In this document: piece after piece, positions 1 to 9,374 of the stretch | How the letters are laid out: every line of letters starts with the position of its first letter | Numbering within the stretch: position 1 is the stretch's first letter | Assembly (NCBI RefSeq): GCF_016905005.1 | Contig: NZ_JADIKC010000010.1 | Coordinates: 18,070 to 82,069, forward strand | Length of the DNA stretch: 64,000 nucleotides | From: Dyella kyungheensis | GTDB taxonomy: Bacteria; Pseudomonadota; Gammaproteobacteria; Xanthomonadales; Rhodanobacteraceae | Direction: 5' to 3' | Notes under the pieces: generated by a model | Database searches by the model: none | What the model saw: the letters and a program-made list of their open reading frames with translations, nothing else | What the model was told of the DNA's origin: nothing | Program-made: the position numbers and the translations under genes

Positions 1-405
1 GCGTTCGAGAAACTGCTTACCGACGACGGCATCATCCTGCTCAAGTACTGGCTCGCCGTGGACCAGGAAGAACAGGAGGAACGCTTCGACGAACGCGCCA
101 AGGATCCGCTCAAGCGCTGGAAGCTCTCGCCCACCGACCTCGCCTCGCGCGACAAGTACGAGGAAATCGGCCACCTGCGCGACCTGATGATCGAACGCAC
201 CAGCCGGCCGCACGCGCCCTGGTTCGTGGTCGACTTCAACGACCAGAAGCGCGGGCGCATCAACCTGATCCGGCACCTGCTGGAACAAGTGCCGCGCAGC
301 GAGGAAAGCATTCCCGAGCCCAAGCTGCCCAAGCTCAAGGGCAAGCCCAAGGCCGAACAGGTGACGCGCAAGGCGGAATGGGTGCCTGACAGCTTCGGCG
401 AATAA
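1..405 (+). CDS. ppk2: Polyphosphate kinase 2 family protein, C-terminal part (5' end outside window)
   Basis: The reading frame is open from base 1, so this is the last ~134 residues of a longer protein. PPK2 enzymes transfer phosphate between polyphosphate and nucleotides in the cytoplasm. The segment shows the family's C-terminal signature: the strand LLKYWLAV, then EQEERFDERAKDPLKRWKLSPTD and a late PWFVVDFNDQKRGRIN block. The complete PPK2 at 18129-19226 has the same layout (RRRFEERKLHPLKQWKLSP, then PWMVIRSDCKKRARLN). The tail is Lys/Pro-rich and hydrophilic. The P-loop lies upstream of the window, so PPK2 subclass cannot be judged. Family call is firm; substrate preference is unknown. 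Confidence 0.9.
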   Translation, partial: AFEKLLTDDGIILLKYWLAVDQEEQEERFDERAKDPLKRWKLSPTDLASRDKYEEIGHLRDLMIERTSRPHAPWFVVDFNDQKRGRINLIRHLLEQVPRSEESIPEPKLPKLKGKPKAEQVTRKAEWVPDSFGE

Positions 406-408
406 GGA

Positions 409-909
409 TCACCCCGCAGCGGCGCGGCGCATCTCGTTCACATCGATCTTCTTCATGCCCATGATGGCCGCGTGGACGCGTTCCACGCTCGCCGCATCGC
501 CGCTGGTGAGCATCGGGATCATTTCGTCCGGCACCACCTGCCACGACAGACCGAAGCGATCCTTCAGCCATCCGCACTGGCCGCTCTTGTCGGCGGCACC
601 TTCGAGCAACCGTTCCCAGTAGTGGTCGATTTCTTCCTGCGAGCGGCAATGCACGACCAATGACAAAGCCTCGTTGAACTTGAACACCGGTCCGCCGTTC
701 AACGCGGCGATGGCCTGGCCGTCGAGTTCGAAATCCACCGTCATCACGGAACCTTCCGCACGCCCGGAAGCGCTGGCGCTGGCGGCGGTGTAACGGGTGG
801 TGGTGAGGATGCGGGAGTTGGGGAAGATCGATACGTAGAATTTCGCAGCCTCTTCGGCCTGGTGGTCGAACCAGAGGAACGGCGTGATGCGCTGGAATCG
901 CGTGGACAT
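409..909 (-). CDS. VOC-superfamily protein (PhnB / 3-demethylubiquinone methyltransferase-like)
   Basis: A 166-residue protein of the glyoxalase/VOC fold, PhnB-like subgroup. It starts with the typical ITPFLWFDHQAEEAAKFYVSIFPNS block, followed by FELDGQ, the strand-rich middle FNEALSLVVHC and GWLKDRFGLSWQVVP near residues 115-130. Length fits the family. These proteins are often annotated as 3-demethylubiquinone-9 3-methyltransferase, but they lack a SAM-binding domain and the biochemical role is not established. It converges on the ppk2 fragment with 3 bp between stops. RBS on the minus strand is AAGGAGAATGTCGC before ATG. Confidence 0.82.
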   Translation of the reverse strand: MSTRFQRITPFLWFDHQAEEAAKFYVSIFPNSRILTTTRYTAASASASGRAEGSVMTVDFELDGQAIAALNGGPVFKFNEALSLVVHCRSQEEIDHYWERLLEGAADKSGQCGWLKDRFGLSWQVVPDEMIPMLTSGDAASVERVHAAIMGMKKIDVNEMRRAAAG

Positions 910-1076
910 GCGACATTCTCCTTGCGGTGATGGATCGACCGCCGGTCGGCGGGTGGTCGTCGGGCCGGGCCCTTCATGCAGACGACGAACGATGCCCGTC
1001 CGATTCGACAGCTCCGTTTACTCCCCTGCCCGTGCGGCAAAGGTCGATGTGCCGTGAAGCCACCGGCCCTGCTGGT

Positions 1077-1103
1077 TCAAGCTTTGTCCGCGCAGGCCGA
1101 TAA
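1077..1103 (+). promoter_or_regulatory. Predicted FliA (sigma-28) promoter for the GGDEF-EAL gene
   Basis: TCAAGCTT, then 11 bases, then a perfect GCCGATAA. The consensus is TAAAGTTT-N11-GCCGATAA, so the -35 matches 6 of 8 and the -10 matches 8 of 8 at the correct spacing. The -10 ends 40 bp before the ATG at 1144. Confidence 0.72.
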
Positions 1104-1143
1104 GACGATGGCCTGAAATCCAGGCGCGCGTGGGAGTGCGTCT

Positions 1144-3978
1144 ATGCCAGTCAAAGGCCGGGGGGCCGAACTGGTCAGTGGGGACAAAACGTCCGAGATC
1201 GTGATGCCGTTCGTGCTGGTCGTGGTGGTGATGATCGGGCTGTGCGTTGCCAGCCTGGACATACTTTCTGCGGCGCGCGCTTTCGTGGGCGGCGAAAGCC
1301 GCTGGTCCAAGGCACAGAAAATCGCCGTCTCGAGTCTGCAGCACTATCTCACCAGCAACGCCGAAGCGGATTACCAGCAATTTCTCGACGCCATCGCCGT
1401 GCCGCTGGGCCATCGAGCCGGCCGCATCGAACTCGATCGCGCCCAGCCGGACATGTCGGTGGTGACCGCGGGATTCCGCCGCGGTGGCACGGACGAGGCC
1501 GATATTCCGGGCATGGCCCGCCTGTACCGCTACTTTCACCACGTGGGCAGCATTCGTCGCGCGGTCGACGTGTGGGTCGAGGCCGATCGATCCATCGACG
1601 AGCTGATCGCACTCGGTACCGAGGCGCATCGCCGCATCAGCGCGGGCGAGCGCGATCGCGCCTGGAGGGCGTCGACCCGGGCGCAGCTGCGCGCCATCGA
1701 TGAACGACTGACGCCGATGGAATATGCGTTCTCCGACGCGCTGGCTTCCGCGTCGCGCGAAACCGCCAACCTGTTGCGCGCGTGCCTGTGCCTGGCAGCG
1801 GCCACCATGGTACTGATCGCCACGCGACGCGTGCGCCGGCTGCTGGACGACCGTGTTCGCGTGACCCATGAATTGCGCGCCAGCGAAGACCGTTTTCAGC
1901 TGGCCGTGGCCGGCAGCAACGACGGCCTGTGGGATTGGGACCGTACGTCCGGCCATGTCTATCTTTCCCCCCGACTGCGCCAGATGCTCGGACTCAGTGC
2001 GGCGGACGATGGCGCCACCACGTCGGTGTTCCAACGCCTGCATCCGCAGGATCGTCGTCGCGTGATGCGTGCGGTGACGGCGCACGTGTGGCGCAATCAT
2101 CCGCTGGATGTGGAATTTCGCGTACCGCAGCGCCATGGCGTGCCGCGCTGGTTCCATGCGCGCGGAGCCTCCTCGCGCGATGCCACCGGCACCTCGCGAC
2201 GCATGGCCGGCTCCGTCACCGAGATCACCGAGCGGCGCCGGGCCGATGCCATGCTGTTCGCGGCGAAGGAGCGCGCCGAGGTCACGCTGCAGTCCATCGG
2301 CGATGCGGTGATCACCACGGATGCCACCGGCTGCATCGAATTCCTCAACCCGAGCGCCGAGCGCCTCACGCGCTGGAGCACCGAACGCGCGCGCGGCCGG
2401 CCGGTGGGCGCGATCTGCCATTTCGTGGCCGAGAGCAGCGGCGTTCCGATTGGCGATCCGGTGATGCAGGTGCTGGACGGCCAAACGGCCTGGAGCCAGC
2501 ACGACAAACTCGTGCTGAGGCATCCGGAAGGCCCGGCGATTGCAATCGATCTCACGGCCACGCCGATTCGCGACCGCGCCGGCAACATGGATGGCGCGGT
2601 GCTGGTGATGCGCGATGTCAGCAGCGATCGCGAACACGCCGCGCAACTGAGCTACCAGGCCAGCCATGACGTGCTCACCGGGCTGATCAACCGGCGCGAG
2701 TTCGAACGCCGCCTCGCGCTCGCGGTGAAGGCCGCGGAAAGCAGTGGCCGGCCATTCACCGTGCTGTATCTGGACCTGGACCAGTTCAAGGTGGTCAACG
2801 ACACCTGCAGCCACGCTGCCGGCGACGAACTGCTGCGCCAGATCGGCACCTTGTTCCTTGCCCAGGTGCGTGCCACGGATGCGGTGGCGCGATTGGGCGG
2901 CGACGAATTCGTGGTGCTGCTGGAAGACTGCGACGCGGATGCCGCGGTCCATGTCGCCGAGAGCCTGCGTGCCGCCATCGGCGACCTGCACTTCGCCTTC
3001 GGCGAGCGCAGCTTCGCCACCAGCGCCAGCATTGGCCTGGTCAGCCTGAGCGCGGATGAGCGATTGGCGCGCGAGGACATCCTCGGCGCCGCCGATGCCG
3101 CCTGCCACCTGGCCAAGGAGAAAGGCCGCAATCGCGTGCAGACCTATCATCTGGACGACGACGAAGTGGCCGTGCGCCAGATCGAGATGTGCTGGGTCAG
3201 TCGCATCCAGGCCGCGCTGGCAAGCAACCGCTTTGAACTGTACGAGCAGGACATCGTGGACCTGCGTCATCACATGCCTCAGCGGCACGTGGAGCTGCTG
3301 CTGCGCATGGTTGGCGAAGGTGGCGAACTGATCCCGCCGCGCGCCTTCATCCCTTCCGCCGAGCGCTACGGCCTGATGCCCTCGATCGATCGCTGGGTGG
3401 TGCAGTCGGCGTTCTCCGCGCTGCGCGAGGCGATGGATCGCGGCATGCCCGACATTCCGTCGCAATGCGCGATCAATCTCTCGGGCACCTCGCTATGCGA
3501 GAGCGGCTTCGCCGCTTTCCTGCGCCAGCAATTTGCCACGTTCGCCATTGCGCCCTCGTCGATCTGCTTCGAGATCACCGAGACGGCCGCGATTTCCAGT
3601 CTTTCGCGGGCCACTGCCTTCATCCACGAAATGCGTGCGCTGGGCTGCTATTTCTCGTTGGACGATTTCGGCGCCGGCATGTCCTCGTTCACCTATCTCA
3701 AGCACCTGCCGGTGGATTTCGTGAAGATCGAAGGCAGCTTCGTGAAGGACATGATCGACGACCCCATCGATTACGCGATGGTCGAGGCGATCAACAACCT
3801 CGGCCACGTCACCCGCAAACAGACCATCGCCGAATGCGTGGGTACGCCCGAACTGCTGGCGGCGGTGCACCGGCTGGGCATCGATTTTGCGCAGGGCTTC
3901 GTGCTCTCCGTGCCGCGGCCGTTCCTGCACGACGCGGGGGCATCCGCACCGCGCGCATCGGCGCCGTCCAGCGCCTGA
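1144..3978 (+). CDS. Membrane PAS-PAS-GGDEF-EAL cyclic-di-GMP turnover protein
   Basis: A 944-residue protein. Two membrane segments (about 19-41 and 208-228) enclose a ~165-residue periplasmic region. Two PAS domains follow (about 250-370 and 375-495), then GGDEF (about 510-670) and EAL (about 690-930). The GGDEF site is canonical (RLGGDEF near residue 585), and an I-site RATD lies just upstream, so cyclase activity with product inhibition is plausible. The EAL site reads VELLLRM, with the metal-binding Glu kept. INLSG, FEITET, LDDFGAG, VKIEGSFV and AECVG are also present, so the phosphodiesterase residues look intact. Either activity may dominate. A sigma-28 site 40 bp upstream suggests expression with late flagellar genes. 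A Met at residue 21 is an alternative start but would clip the first membrane segment. Confidence 0.93.
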   Translation: MPVKGRGAELVSGDKTSEIVMPFVLVVVVMIGLCVASLDILSAARAFVGGESRWSKAQKIAVSSLQHYLTSNAEADYQQFLDAIAVPLGHRAGRIELDRAQPDMSVVTAGFRRGGTDEADIPGMARLYRYFHHVGSIRRAVDVWVEADRSIDELIALGTEAHRRISAGERDRAWRASTRAQLRAIDERLTPMEYAFSDALASASRETANLLRACLCLAAATMVLIATRRVRRLLDDRVRVTHELRASEDRFQLAVAGSNDGLWDWDRTSGHVYLSPRLRQMLGLSAADDGATTSVFQRLHPQDRRRVMRAVTAHVWRNHPLDVEFRVPQRHGVPRWFHARGASSRDATGTSRRMAGSVTEITERRRADAMLFAAKERAEVTLQSIGDAVITTDATGCIEFLNPSAERLTRWSTERARGRPVGAICHFVAESSGVPIGDPVMQVLDGQTAWSQHDKLVLRHPEGPAIAIDLTATPIRDRAGNMDGAVLVMRDVSSDREHAAQLSYQASHDVLTGLINRREFERRLALAVKAAESSGRPFTVLYLDLDQFKVVNDTCSHAAGDELLRQIGTLFLAQVRATDAVARLGGDEFVVLLEDCDADAAVHVAESLRAAIGDLHFAFGERSFATSASIGLVSLSADERLAREDILGAADAACHLAKEKGRNRVQTYHLDDDEVAVRQIEMCWVSRIQAALASNRFELYEQDIVDLRHHMPQRHVELLLRMVGEGGELIPPRAFIPSAERYGLMPSIDRWVVQSAFSALREAMDRGMPDIPSQCAINLSGTSLCESGFAAFLRQQFATFAIAPSSICFEITETAAISSLSRATAFIHEMRALGCYFSLDDFGAGMSSFTYLKHLPVDFVKIEGSFVKDMIDDPIDYAMVEAINNLGHVTRKQTIAECVGTPELLAAVHRLGIDFAQGFVLSVPRPFLHDAGASAPRASAPSSA

Positions 3979-3979
3979 A

Positions 3980-4246
3980 TCAGTGCGTGCGGAAACCGAC
4001 CAGTTCGATCTCTTCGCAGACCTCACGCAGCACTTCGTCAACGCGCGCGCCGGTCGGGCCTTGCCACAACCATCGTTCCAGTTTCTCGATGCACGGCGCG
4101 GCGCCGATGGCCATCACTTCGACGCGGCCATCGTCCAGATTCTTCGCATAGCCGGACAAGCCGAGCGCCATCGCCTGCTCGCGCGTGCTGGCGCGATAGA
4201 ACACGCCCTGCACGCGACCTTTGACGAAGAAGCGCACGGCCGCCAT
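3980..4246 (-). CDS. acyP: Acylphosphatase
   Basis: An 88-residue protein of typical acylphosphatase length. It hydrolyses the carboxyl-phosphate bond of acylphosphates in the cytoplasm. The signature GRVQGVFYRAST carries the phosphate-binding loop and catalytic Arg, and GYAKNLDDGRVEV carries the catalytic Asn. It is the last gene of a tight minus-strand run with the thioredoxin (2 bp between) and the YihY-like protein, so the three are probably co-transcribed. It converges on the GGDEF-EAL gene with 1 bp between stops. Confidence 0.95.
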   Translation of the reverse strand: MAAVRFFVKGRVQGVFYRASTREQAMALGLSGYAKNLDDGRVEVMAIGAAPCIEKLERWLWQGPTGARVDEVLREVCEEIELVGFRTH

Positions 4247-4248
4247 GG

Positions 4249-4728
4249 CTATTTGCCCAGGCCGATGGCCTGGCCCAGCGAGCTTTCGTTGACGGTGCCG
4301 ACGAAACGCTTGGCCACCTTGCCGTCCGGACCGATCAGCCAGGTCGTCGGCAGGCCGCGGGGTTCGTCGAAATCCTTCAGCGGCTTGTCCATCGTCACCT
4401 GCGCGATCGGATAGCTCACCGGATGTTTGGCAACGAACGCCTGGATGTCGGCCTTGTCGCTGTCGTCATACGCCAGGCCGATGGCACTGACCTTGTCCTT
4501 GTGCGCGCTGACGAACTTGGAGATGTCCGGCATTTCCTTGATGCACGGCACGCACCAGGTGGCCCAGTAATTGACGATCACCCACTTGCCGCGCTGCGAG
4601 GCCAGGTCGTACGGCTTGCCGTCGAGCGTGGTCAGTTTGATCGACGGCTGCTCGGGCATGGCGGCGTGCGCCACGCCGGCCAGGGCCAGCATGCCACCGA
4701 TGACGGCGAGCGTTTTCAACAACTTCAT
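4249..4728 (-). CDS. TlpA-family periplasmic thiol:disulfide oxidoreductase
   Basis: A 159-residue exported thioredoxin-fold protein. An N-terminal signal peptide (MKLLKTLAVIGGMLALAGVAHA) is followed by an AhpC/TSA-Redoxin domain with the active site WATWCVPC near residues 54-61 and the cis-Pro region GLPTTWLIGPDGKV. TlpA/ResA-type proteins reduce specific periplasmic disulfides, for example in cytochrome maturation; the substrate here cannot be told. Its ATG overlaps the stop of the upstream YihY-like gene (ATGA), so translational coupling is likely. Confidence 0.9.
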   Translation of the reverse strand: MKLLKTLAVIGGMLALAGVAHAAMPEQPSIKLTTLDGKPYDLASQRGKWVIVNYWATWCVPCIKEMPDISKFVSAHKDKVSAIGLAYDDSDKADIQAFVAKHPVSYPIAQVTMDKPLKDFDEPRGLPTTWLIGPDGKVAKRFVGTVNESSLGQAIGLGK

Positions 4729-5999
4729 CGCGATGTGTCCTTGGATAAATTCGATGCCGGTTGGCCCAGCGGATAAGCCTCATGCAGCGAGGTATGCAGC
4801 ATGTCGTGCAGCGACTGCGCGGCCTCGTCGAGCAAGGCGAGCAGCGGGGCCGGCAGGCGCAGCTCGTGCACGCTGGCCTCCTGCGCCGGATGCAAGGGCA
4901 CGCGGTAGCTGCAGTGAGCATACACGCGCATCAGGTCAGTACTGTCGAGACTGCGGGTGAGCAGCCAGCCGGCACCCGCTTCGCCGTCGATCAGTTTCGC
5001 CCGCTGCAGGTCGCCGAAATAATTCACGATCGATGCGCGATGCAACCGCGGCTCCCGCGCCCGCACGATATCCGGATTGAGCTTGCGCCCATCGCGCTGC
5101 GCTTCGATGAAATGGCCGAGCACCACCAGCAGGCCCAGCAGCGCAGCCTCCTCGGGAAGGAATTGCGAGGGCGGCAGGTAATCGAAGGCGGAAACCGCTG
5201 CCGCCACGGACGCGCAAAGAATCACGATCACCCACGAGAGATAGATCCACAGCAGGAAGATCGGCAGCGCCGCCAGCACGCCGTAGACCTGTTGATAGGT
5301 CTGTGCCTGGTGGATGAAGCGGGCGAAACCCCAGCGCGCCAGCTCGAACAGGATCGCCCCCATCAGGGCGCCGATGGCCGCGTTGCGCCAATGGATGCGG
5401 CGGTTGGGCACCACCATGTAGATCAGCATCAGCGTGAGGAAGGTGACGACGAACGGCAACACCGCCACCAATCGCGCCTTTAGGTTGAGCGTGTTCGCGG
5501 CATCGTTGAGCATGGGCAGCGCAGTGGCGACCGACGCCACCGCGATACCGCCCACGATCAGGATCGGGCCCAGCGTGAGCGCCGCCCAATAAAGCAGCAG
5601 TCGCGAGACCCAGCCGCGTTGGCGCTGCACGCGCCAGATACGGTTCATGCGGTCCTCGACACTGACCATCATGGACAGCGCGCTGAAGAACATCACCAGG
5701 ATGCTGATGCCGGTGAGCTGGCTGGCGTTGTCGGCGAAGGCATCGAGGTATTTCTTCACGTACTCGCCCGCAGCGGGGACGAAGTTGGTGAACACGAAAT
5801 CGATCAGCGTGCCGCGCGCGCCGGCAAAGGCCGGGAATGCGGCGAAGATGGCCAGCGAGGCCACGATCAACGGCACCAGCGAGACCAGCGTGGTGTAAGA
5901 CAGCGCACCGGCCGTCTCGAAGCACTTGTCGTCGATGAACCGCTGCCACAGGAACCGGCGGAAGCTATGCAAGCGGTCGCGATCGAAACGCAAGGCCAT
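4725..5999 (-). CDS. YihY/BrkB family integral membrane protein
   Basis: A 424-residue inner-membrane protein of the YihY/BrkB (UPF0761) family, once misannotated as ribonuclease BN. It has about six hydrophobic segments in the first ~270 residues and the family start DKCFETAGALSYTTLVSLVPL, plus FSALSMMVSVEDRMNRIWRVQRQRGW. The C-terminal ~130 residues look soluble and winged-helix-like. The start at 5999 (MALRFDRDRL) is preferred over upstream in-frame Mets because the family begins there and GGAGT precedes it. Function unknown. Heads the operon with the thioredoxin and acyP. Confidence 0.88.
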   Translation of the reverse strand: MALRFDRDRLHSFRRFLWQRFIDDKCFETAGALSYTTLVSLVPLIVASLAIFAAFPAFAGARGTLIDFVFTNFVPAAGEYVKKYLDAFADNASQLTGISILVMFFSALSMMVSVEDRMNRIWRVQRQRGWVSRLLLYWAALTLGPILIVGGIAVASVATALPMLNDAANTLNLKARLVAVLPFVVTFLTLMLIYMVVPNRRIHWRNAAIGALMGAILFELARWGFARFIHQAQTYQQVYGVLAALPIFLLWIYLSWVIVILCASVAAAVSAFDYLPPSQFLPEEAALLGLLVVLGHFIEAQRDGRKLNPDIVRAREPRLHRASIVNYFGDLQRAKLIDGEAGAGWLLTRSLDSTDLMRVYAHCSYRVPLHPAQEASVHELRLPAPLLALLDEAAQSLHDMLHTSLHEAYPLGQPASNLSKDTSR

Positions 6000-6099
6000 G
6001 GTGACTCCTTTCGACGTCGAACGCCCCATGGTGACGCCATGCCTCATGCGCAGTCCGTGAACGGAGCGCCGACGGGGGCTTGAACGCCCGTTACACTAA

Positions 6100-7070
<971 letters not shown>

Positions 7071-7161
7071 AGGCGGCATAGGTTTGTACCGCTCGACCGA
7101 AGTTTTATCGCGACCTGGCTCGCCTGCCGCGGGCTTCCGTCCTCCTGCCGGAGGCCGGGTC

Positions 7162-7189
7162 ACTTTCTCTTGCTTGCCCAAGAGAAAGT
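7162..7189. repeat. Perfect 11-bp stem-loop in the 7.1-7.8 kb repeat region
   Basis: ACTTTCTCTTG, a 6-base loop, then CAAGAGAAAGT. A sister hairpin with nearly the same arm lies at 7660-7687. It abuts the start of the ~200-bp repeat at 7189. No T-run follows, so it is not a clear terminator. Confidence 0.75.
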
Positions 7190-7389
7190 AACCAAAGAGA
7201 AGGGCCCCCCGGATGACGCGCCTTCCGGGCTTCGCCCTCCAGGTGCGCGGGTGGGTTGCGGGGTTTTTCGACAGGGCATCCTGCCCTGGCGAAAAACTGG
7301 CCCGCATCCATGCGGGCCACCCTTCGGGCTTTCCTCCACCCACCCGCCGCGTCATACGGGGTCCCCTGAGAGCCAAGAGCCAAGAGCAA
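7189..7389 (+). repeat. Long intergenic repeat, copy A (inverted copy at 63485-63698)
   Basis: About 200 bp, nearly identical to the reverse complement of 63485-63698. It begins TAACCAAA and holds several self-complementary parts, for example CTGGCCCGCATCC with ATGCGGGCCA and GGGTGGGTTGCGG with CCACCCACCCGC. It ends in the heptamer run AGAGCCA, AGAGCCA, AGAGCAA (7369-7389). It has no gene and sits in the 730-bp gap between the DUF2069 gene and the MocR gene. Confidence 0.85.
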
Positions 7390-7442
7390 ATAGCCAAGCT
7401 CGACTTGGCGATGCTTTCGCGAGCACCCGCCCCTCACCCCGG

Positions 7443-7465
7443 CCCTCTCCCCGCAGGGGAGAGGG
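7443..7465. repeat. Perfect 10-bp stem-loop CCCTCTCCCC/GGGGAGAGGG
   Basis: A 10-bp perfect stem with a 3-base loop in the middle of the 7.07-7.80 kb gap. It belongs to the same repeat mosaic as the flanking elements. Confidence 0.65.
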
Positions 7466-7659
7466 AGAAGTGACGCGCACCGCAAAGGGCGATGCGAAGC
7501 GAGCCTCCGCTTTAAGTCCTCAGCGATTCGGGCGCGTTGCGCAGCGCATTGAAGTACCCCTGGGGTATCCTCCCATGGAGATCCGGTGGGACGCGCCTCG
7601 AGCGTTCGCGCTTGGATTCAACACGATGCTGCCAGCTTTAAAGGCCATTTCTTTGGGTT

Positions 7660-7687
7660 ACTTTTCTTTGGGCCAGCAAAGAAAAGT
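7660..7687. repeat. Perfect 11-bp stem-loop, sister of 7162-7189
   Basis: ACTTTTCTTTG, a 6-base loop (GGCCAG), then CAAAGAAAAGT. The arms differ from the hairpin at 7162-7189 in two positions, and both arms changed together, so pairing is kept. Confidence 0.72.
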
Positions 7688-7774
7688 GACTCGAGCGGCG
7701 GCAGCCGATCGAAACGCCCGCTGCGTAGGCGGCCCGGTCGCGGTATCGCGACAATCACAGCGCATCGAAACTGG

Positions 7775-7794
7775 ATTCCGGCCTGCGCCGGAAT
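7775..7794. repeat. Palindrome ATTCCGGC-N4-GCCGGAAT
   Basis: A perfect 8-bp inverted repeat directly before the stop of the MocR gene. Its ATTCC...GGAAT layout recalls short dispersed intergenic repeats of other proteobacteria (compare the Neisseria dRS3 pattern). It may also end minus-strand transcription, but no T-run is present. Confidence 0.55.
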
Positions 7795-7800
7795 GACGAG

Positions 7801-9273
7801 CTAGAAACACTCCGCCAACCTACGCACCCCCTCATCGATCTGCAGCAAATTCGCCCCGCCATAACCCAGGATCAACCCACCCCTCTGCGGCGGCTCGATG
7901 TAACACGGCGTCAACGGCCGCACCGAGACCCCCTTGGTCGCCGCCTTCCGCGACACCGCCACATCGTCCACCCCATGCGGCAACAACCCGGCCAACTGCA
8001 TGCCGGCCTCCGTGCCAATCACCTGCAGGCGCTCACCCAAATACTTCCGGATCGCATCGTGCACCGCCACGCGGCGCTCCATGTACAGCGTGCGCATGCT
8101 GCGGATATGCCGCGCGAAATGGCCTTCGCGGATGAATTCGGTCATCGCCGATTGGTAAAGCATCGACGAGAACGTATCGATCGCATCGCGCCCGGCCTGG
8201 AAATCGGCGACGAGGTCGGGCGGCACCACGGCGTAGCCGAGTCGCAGCGCGGGAAACATCACCTTGCTGAAGGTGCCCAGATAGATCACCCGCTCGTGCG
8301 TATCCGTGCCTTGCAGCGACGACAGTGGGCGGCTGCCGAAGCGGTACTCGCTGTCGTAGTCGTCTTCGATGATCCAGGCGTCGTTGTGTGCGGCCCAGTG
8401 CAACAGCTGCATGCGCCGCGATGCGCTCATCGCCATGCCCAGCGGGAACTGGTGCGATGGCGAGATGTATACCGCCCGTGCGCCGGCACCGACGCGTGCG
8501 CCGTGGGCCACGTCGATACCTTCCGCATCCACGGGTACCGGCACCAGTTCGGCGCCGGCCGTGCGCAAGGCCTGGTGTGCGCCGGAGTAACCCGGATCCT
8601 CCATCCAGACGCGCTCGCCGGGATCCAGCAGCACGTGCGCGCAGATCTGCAGCGCCTGCTGCGAGCCGGTGGTGATGAGGATCTGCGACGCATCGCAGCG
8701 CACCGCGCGGGACGCGCCGAGGTATTCGGCAATGGCTTCGCGCAGCGGCAGGTGCCCCATGGGATCGCCGTAGCCCATCGCTTCCAGCGACAGATGTCGC
8801 GCGTGCCGGCTCACCAGCTTCGACCACAGAGCCGTCGGAAACGCATCCAGCGCCGGCAGGCCCACGCGGAACGCGCCCATGTTGGCCAGCCAGGTCGGCT
8901 CCGGCGTATGCATCTGCGCGGCCCGCAGCGAGGTGCGGCGTGACCCGCCGCGTGCCGCCGGTTGCAGACGCGGTGCCTTGCTGCGCTCCATGGTCATGTC
9001 CGAGGGGATCGCCCTGGCCACGCAGGTGCCCGCGCCGGTGAAGGTTTCCAGGAATCCTTCGGCCTGCAGTTGCTCGTAGGCGCCCAGCACCGGAATGCGC
9101 GAGATGCCCAGCTCGTTGGCCAGGCTGCGAGTGGAAGGTACGCGCTGCCCCGGCCTCAGCTGGCCGCTGCTGATGGCGCGGCGGAACCAGTCCGACAACT
9201 GCTGGTACATCGGCGAATCGCTGCCCATGTCCATGGCCACAGGGGGCAGGAACCCGGCGGGAATGCGCTGCAT
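7801..9273 (-). CDS. MocR/PdxR-type transcriptional regulator (GntR DNA-binding plus aminotransferase-like domain)
   Basis: A 490-residue fusion. A GntR-type winged helix (about 20-85: SSGQLRPGQRVPSTRSLANELGISR) is linked to a class-I aminotransferase-like domain (about 130-485). PLP-site motifs are present: ITTGSQQALQI, WMEDPGYSGAHQAL, ISPSHQFPLG, IIEDDYDSEYRF and the Schiff-base Lys in LGTFSKVMFPALRLGY. MocR proteins sense PLP or amino compounds. The start at 9273 (MQRIPAGFL) has TTTGGAG upstream; the frame stays open further upstream but without family similarity. It is divergent from the outer-membrane protein gene at 9375, and repeated AAGTGG motifs lie between them. Confidence 0.9.
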   Translation of the reverse strand: MQRIPAGFLPPVAMDMGSDSPMYQQLSDWFRRAISSGQLRPGQRVPSTRSLANELGISRIPVLGAYEQLQAEGFLETFTGAGTCVARAIPSDMTMERSKAPRLQPAARGGSRRTSLRAAQMHTPEPTWLANMGAFRVGLPALDAFPTALWSKLVSRHARHLSLEAMGYGDPMGHLPLREAIAEYLGASRAVRCDASQILITTGSQQALQICAHVLLDPGERVWMEDPGYSGAHQALRTAGAELVPVPVDAEGIDVAHGARVGAGARAVYISPSHQFPLGMAMSASRRMQLLHWAAHNDAWIIEDDYDSEYRFGSRPLSSLQGTDTHERVIYLGTFSKVMFPALRLGYAVVPPDLVADFQAGRDAIDTFSSMLYQSAMTEFIREGHFARHIRSMRTLYMERRVAVHDAIRKYLGERLQVIGTEAGMQLAGLLPHGVDDVAVSRKAATKGVSVRPLTPCYIEPPQRGGLILGYGGANLLQIDEGVRRLAECF

Positions 9274-9286
9274 GGCGATGGCTCCA

Positions 9287-9336
9287 AAGTGGTCATATCC
9301 AATTTGCGTTAAGTGGCTATTTCCGCCAACCACTTG
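9287..9336. promoter_or_regulatory. Candidate MocR/PdxR operator: repeated AAGTGG motifs in a divergent promoter region
   Basis: AAGTGGTCATATCC (9287-9300) and AAGTGGCTATTTCC (9311-9324) form a direct repeat spaced 24 bp apart. A third half-site, CCACTT, lies in inverted orientation at about 9331. From memory, the PdxR site reported in Corynebacterium resembles AAAGTGG followed by CTA. Position between the regulator and its divergent neighbour supports autoregulation and control of the 9375 gene. Confidence 0.55.
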
Positions 9337-9374
9337 CGGGCATAGCTTGCGCTCGTCTGCCCGAGCCATCAACC

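Noticed and set aside
1018..3465. Very long open frame (815 codons) on the minus strand opposite the GGDEF-EAL gene; similar long antisense frames lie opposite cheA/MCP (35353-38190, 38009-41788) and flhA (55879-57885).
   Set aside because: They are shadow frames of high-GC codons. They show His/Arg/Gln-rich nonsense composition with no domain, while the opposite strands encode well-known families.
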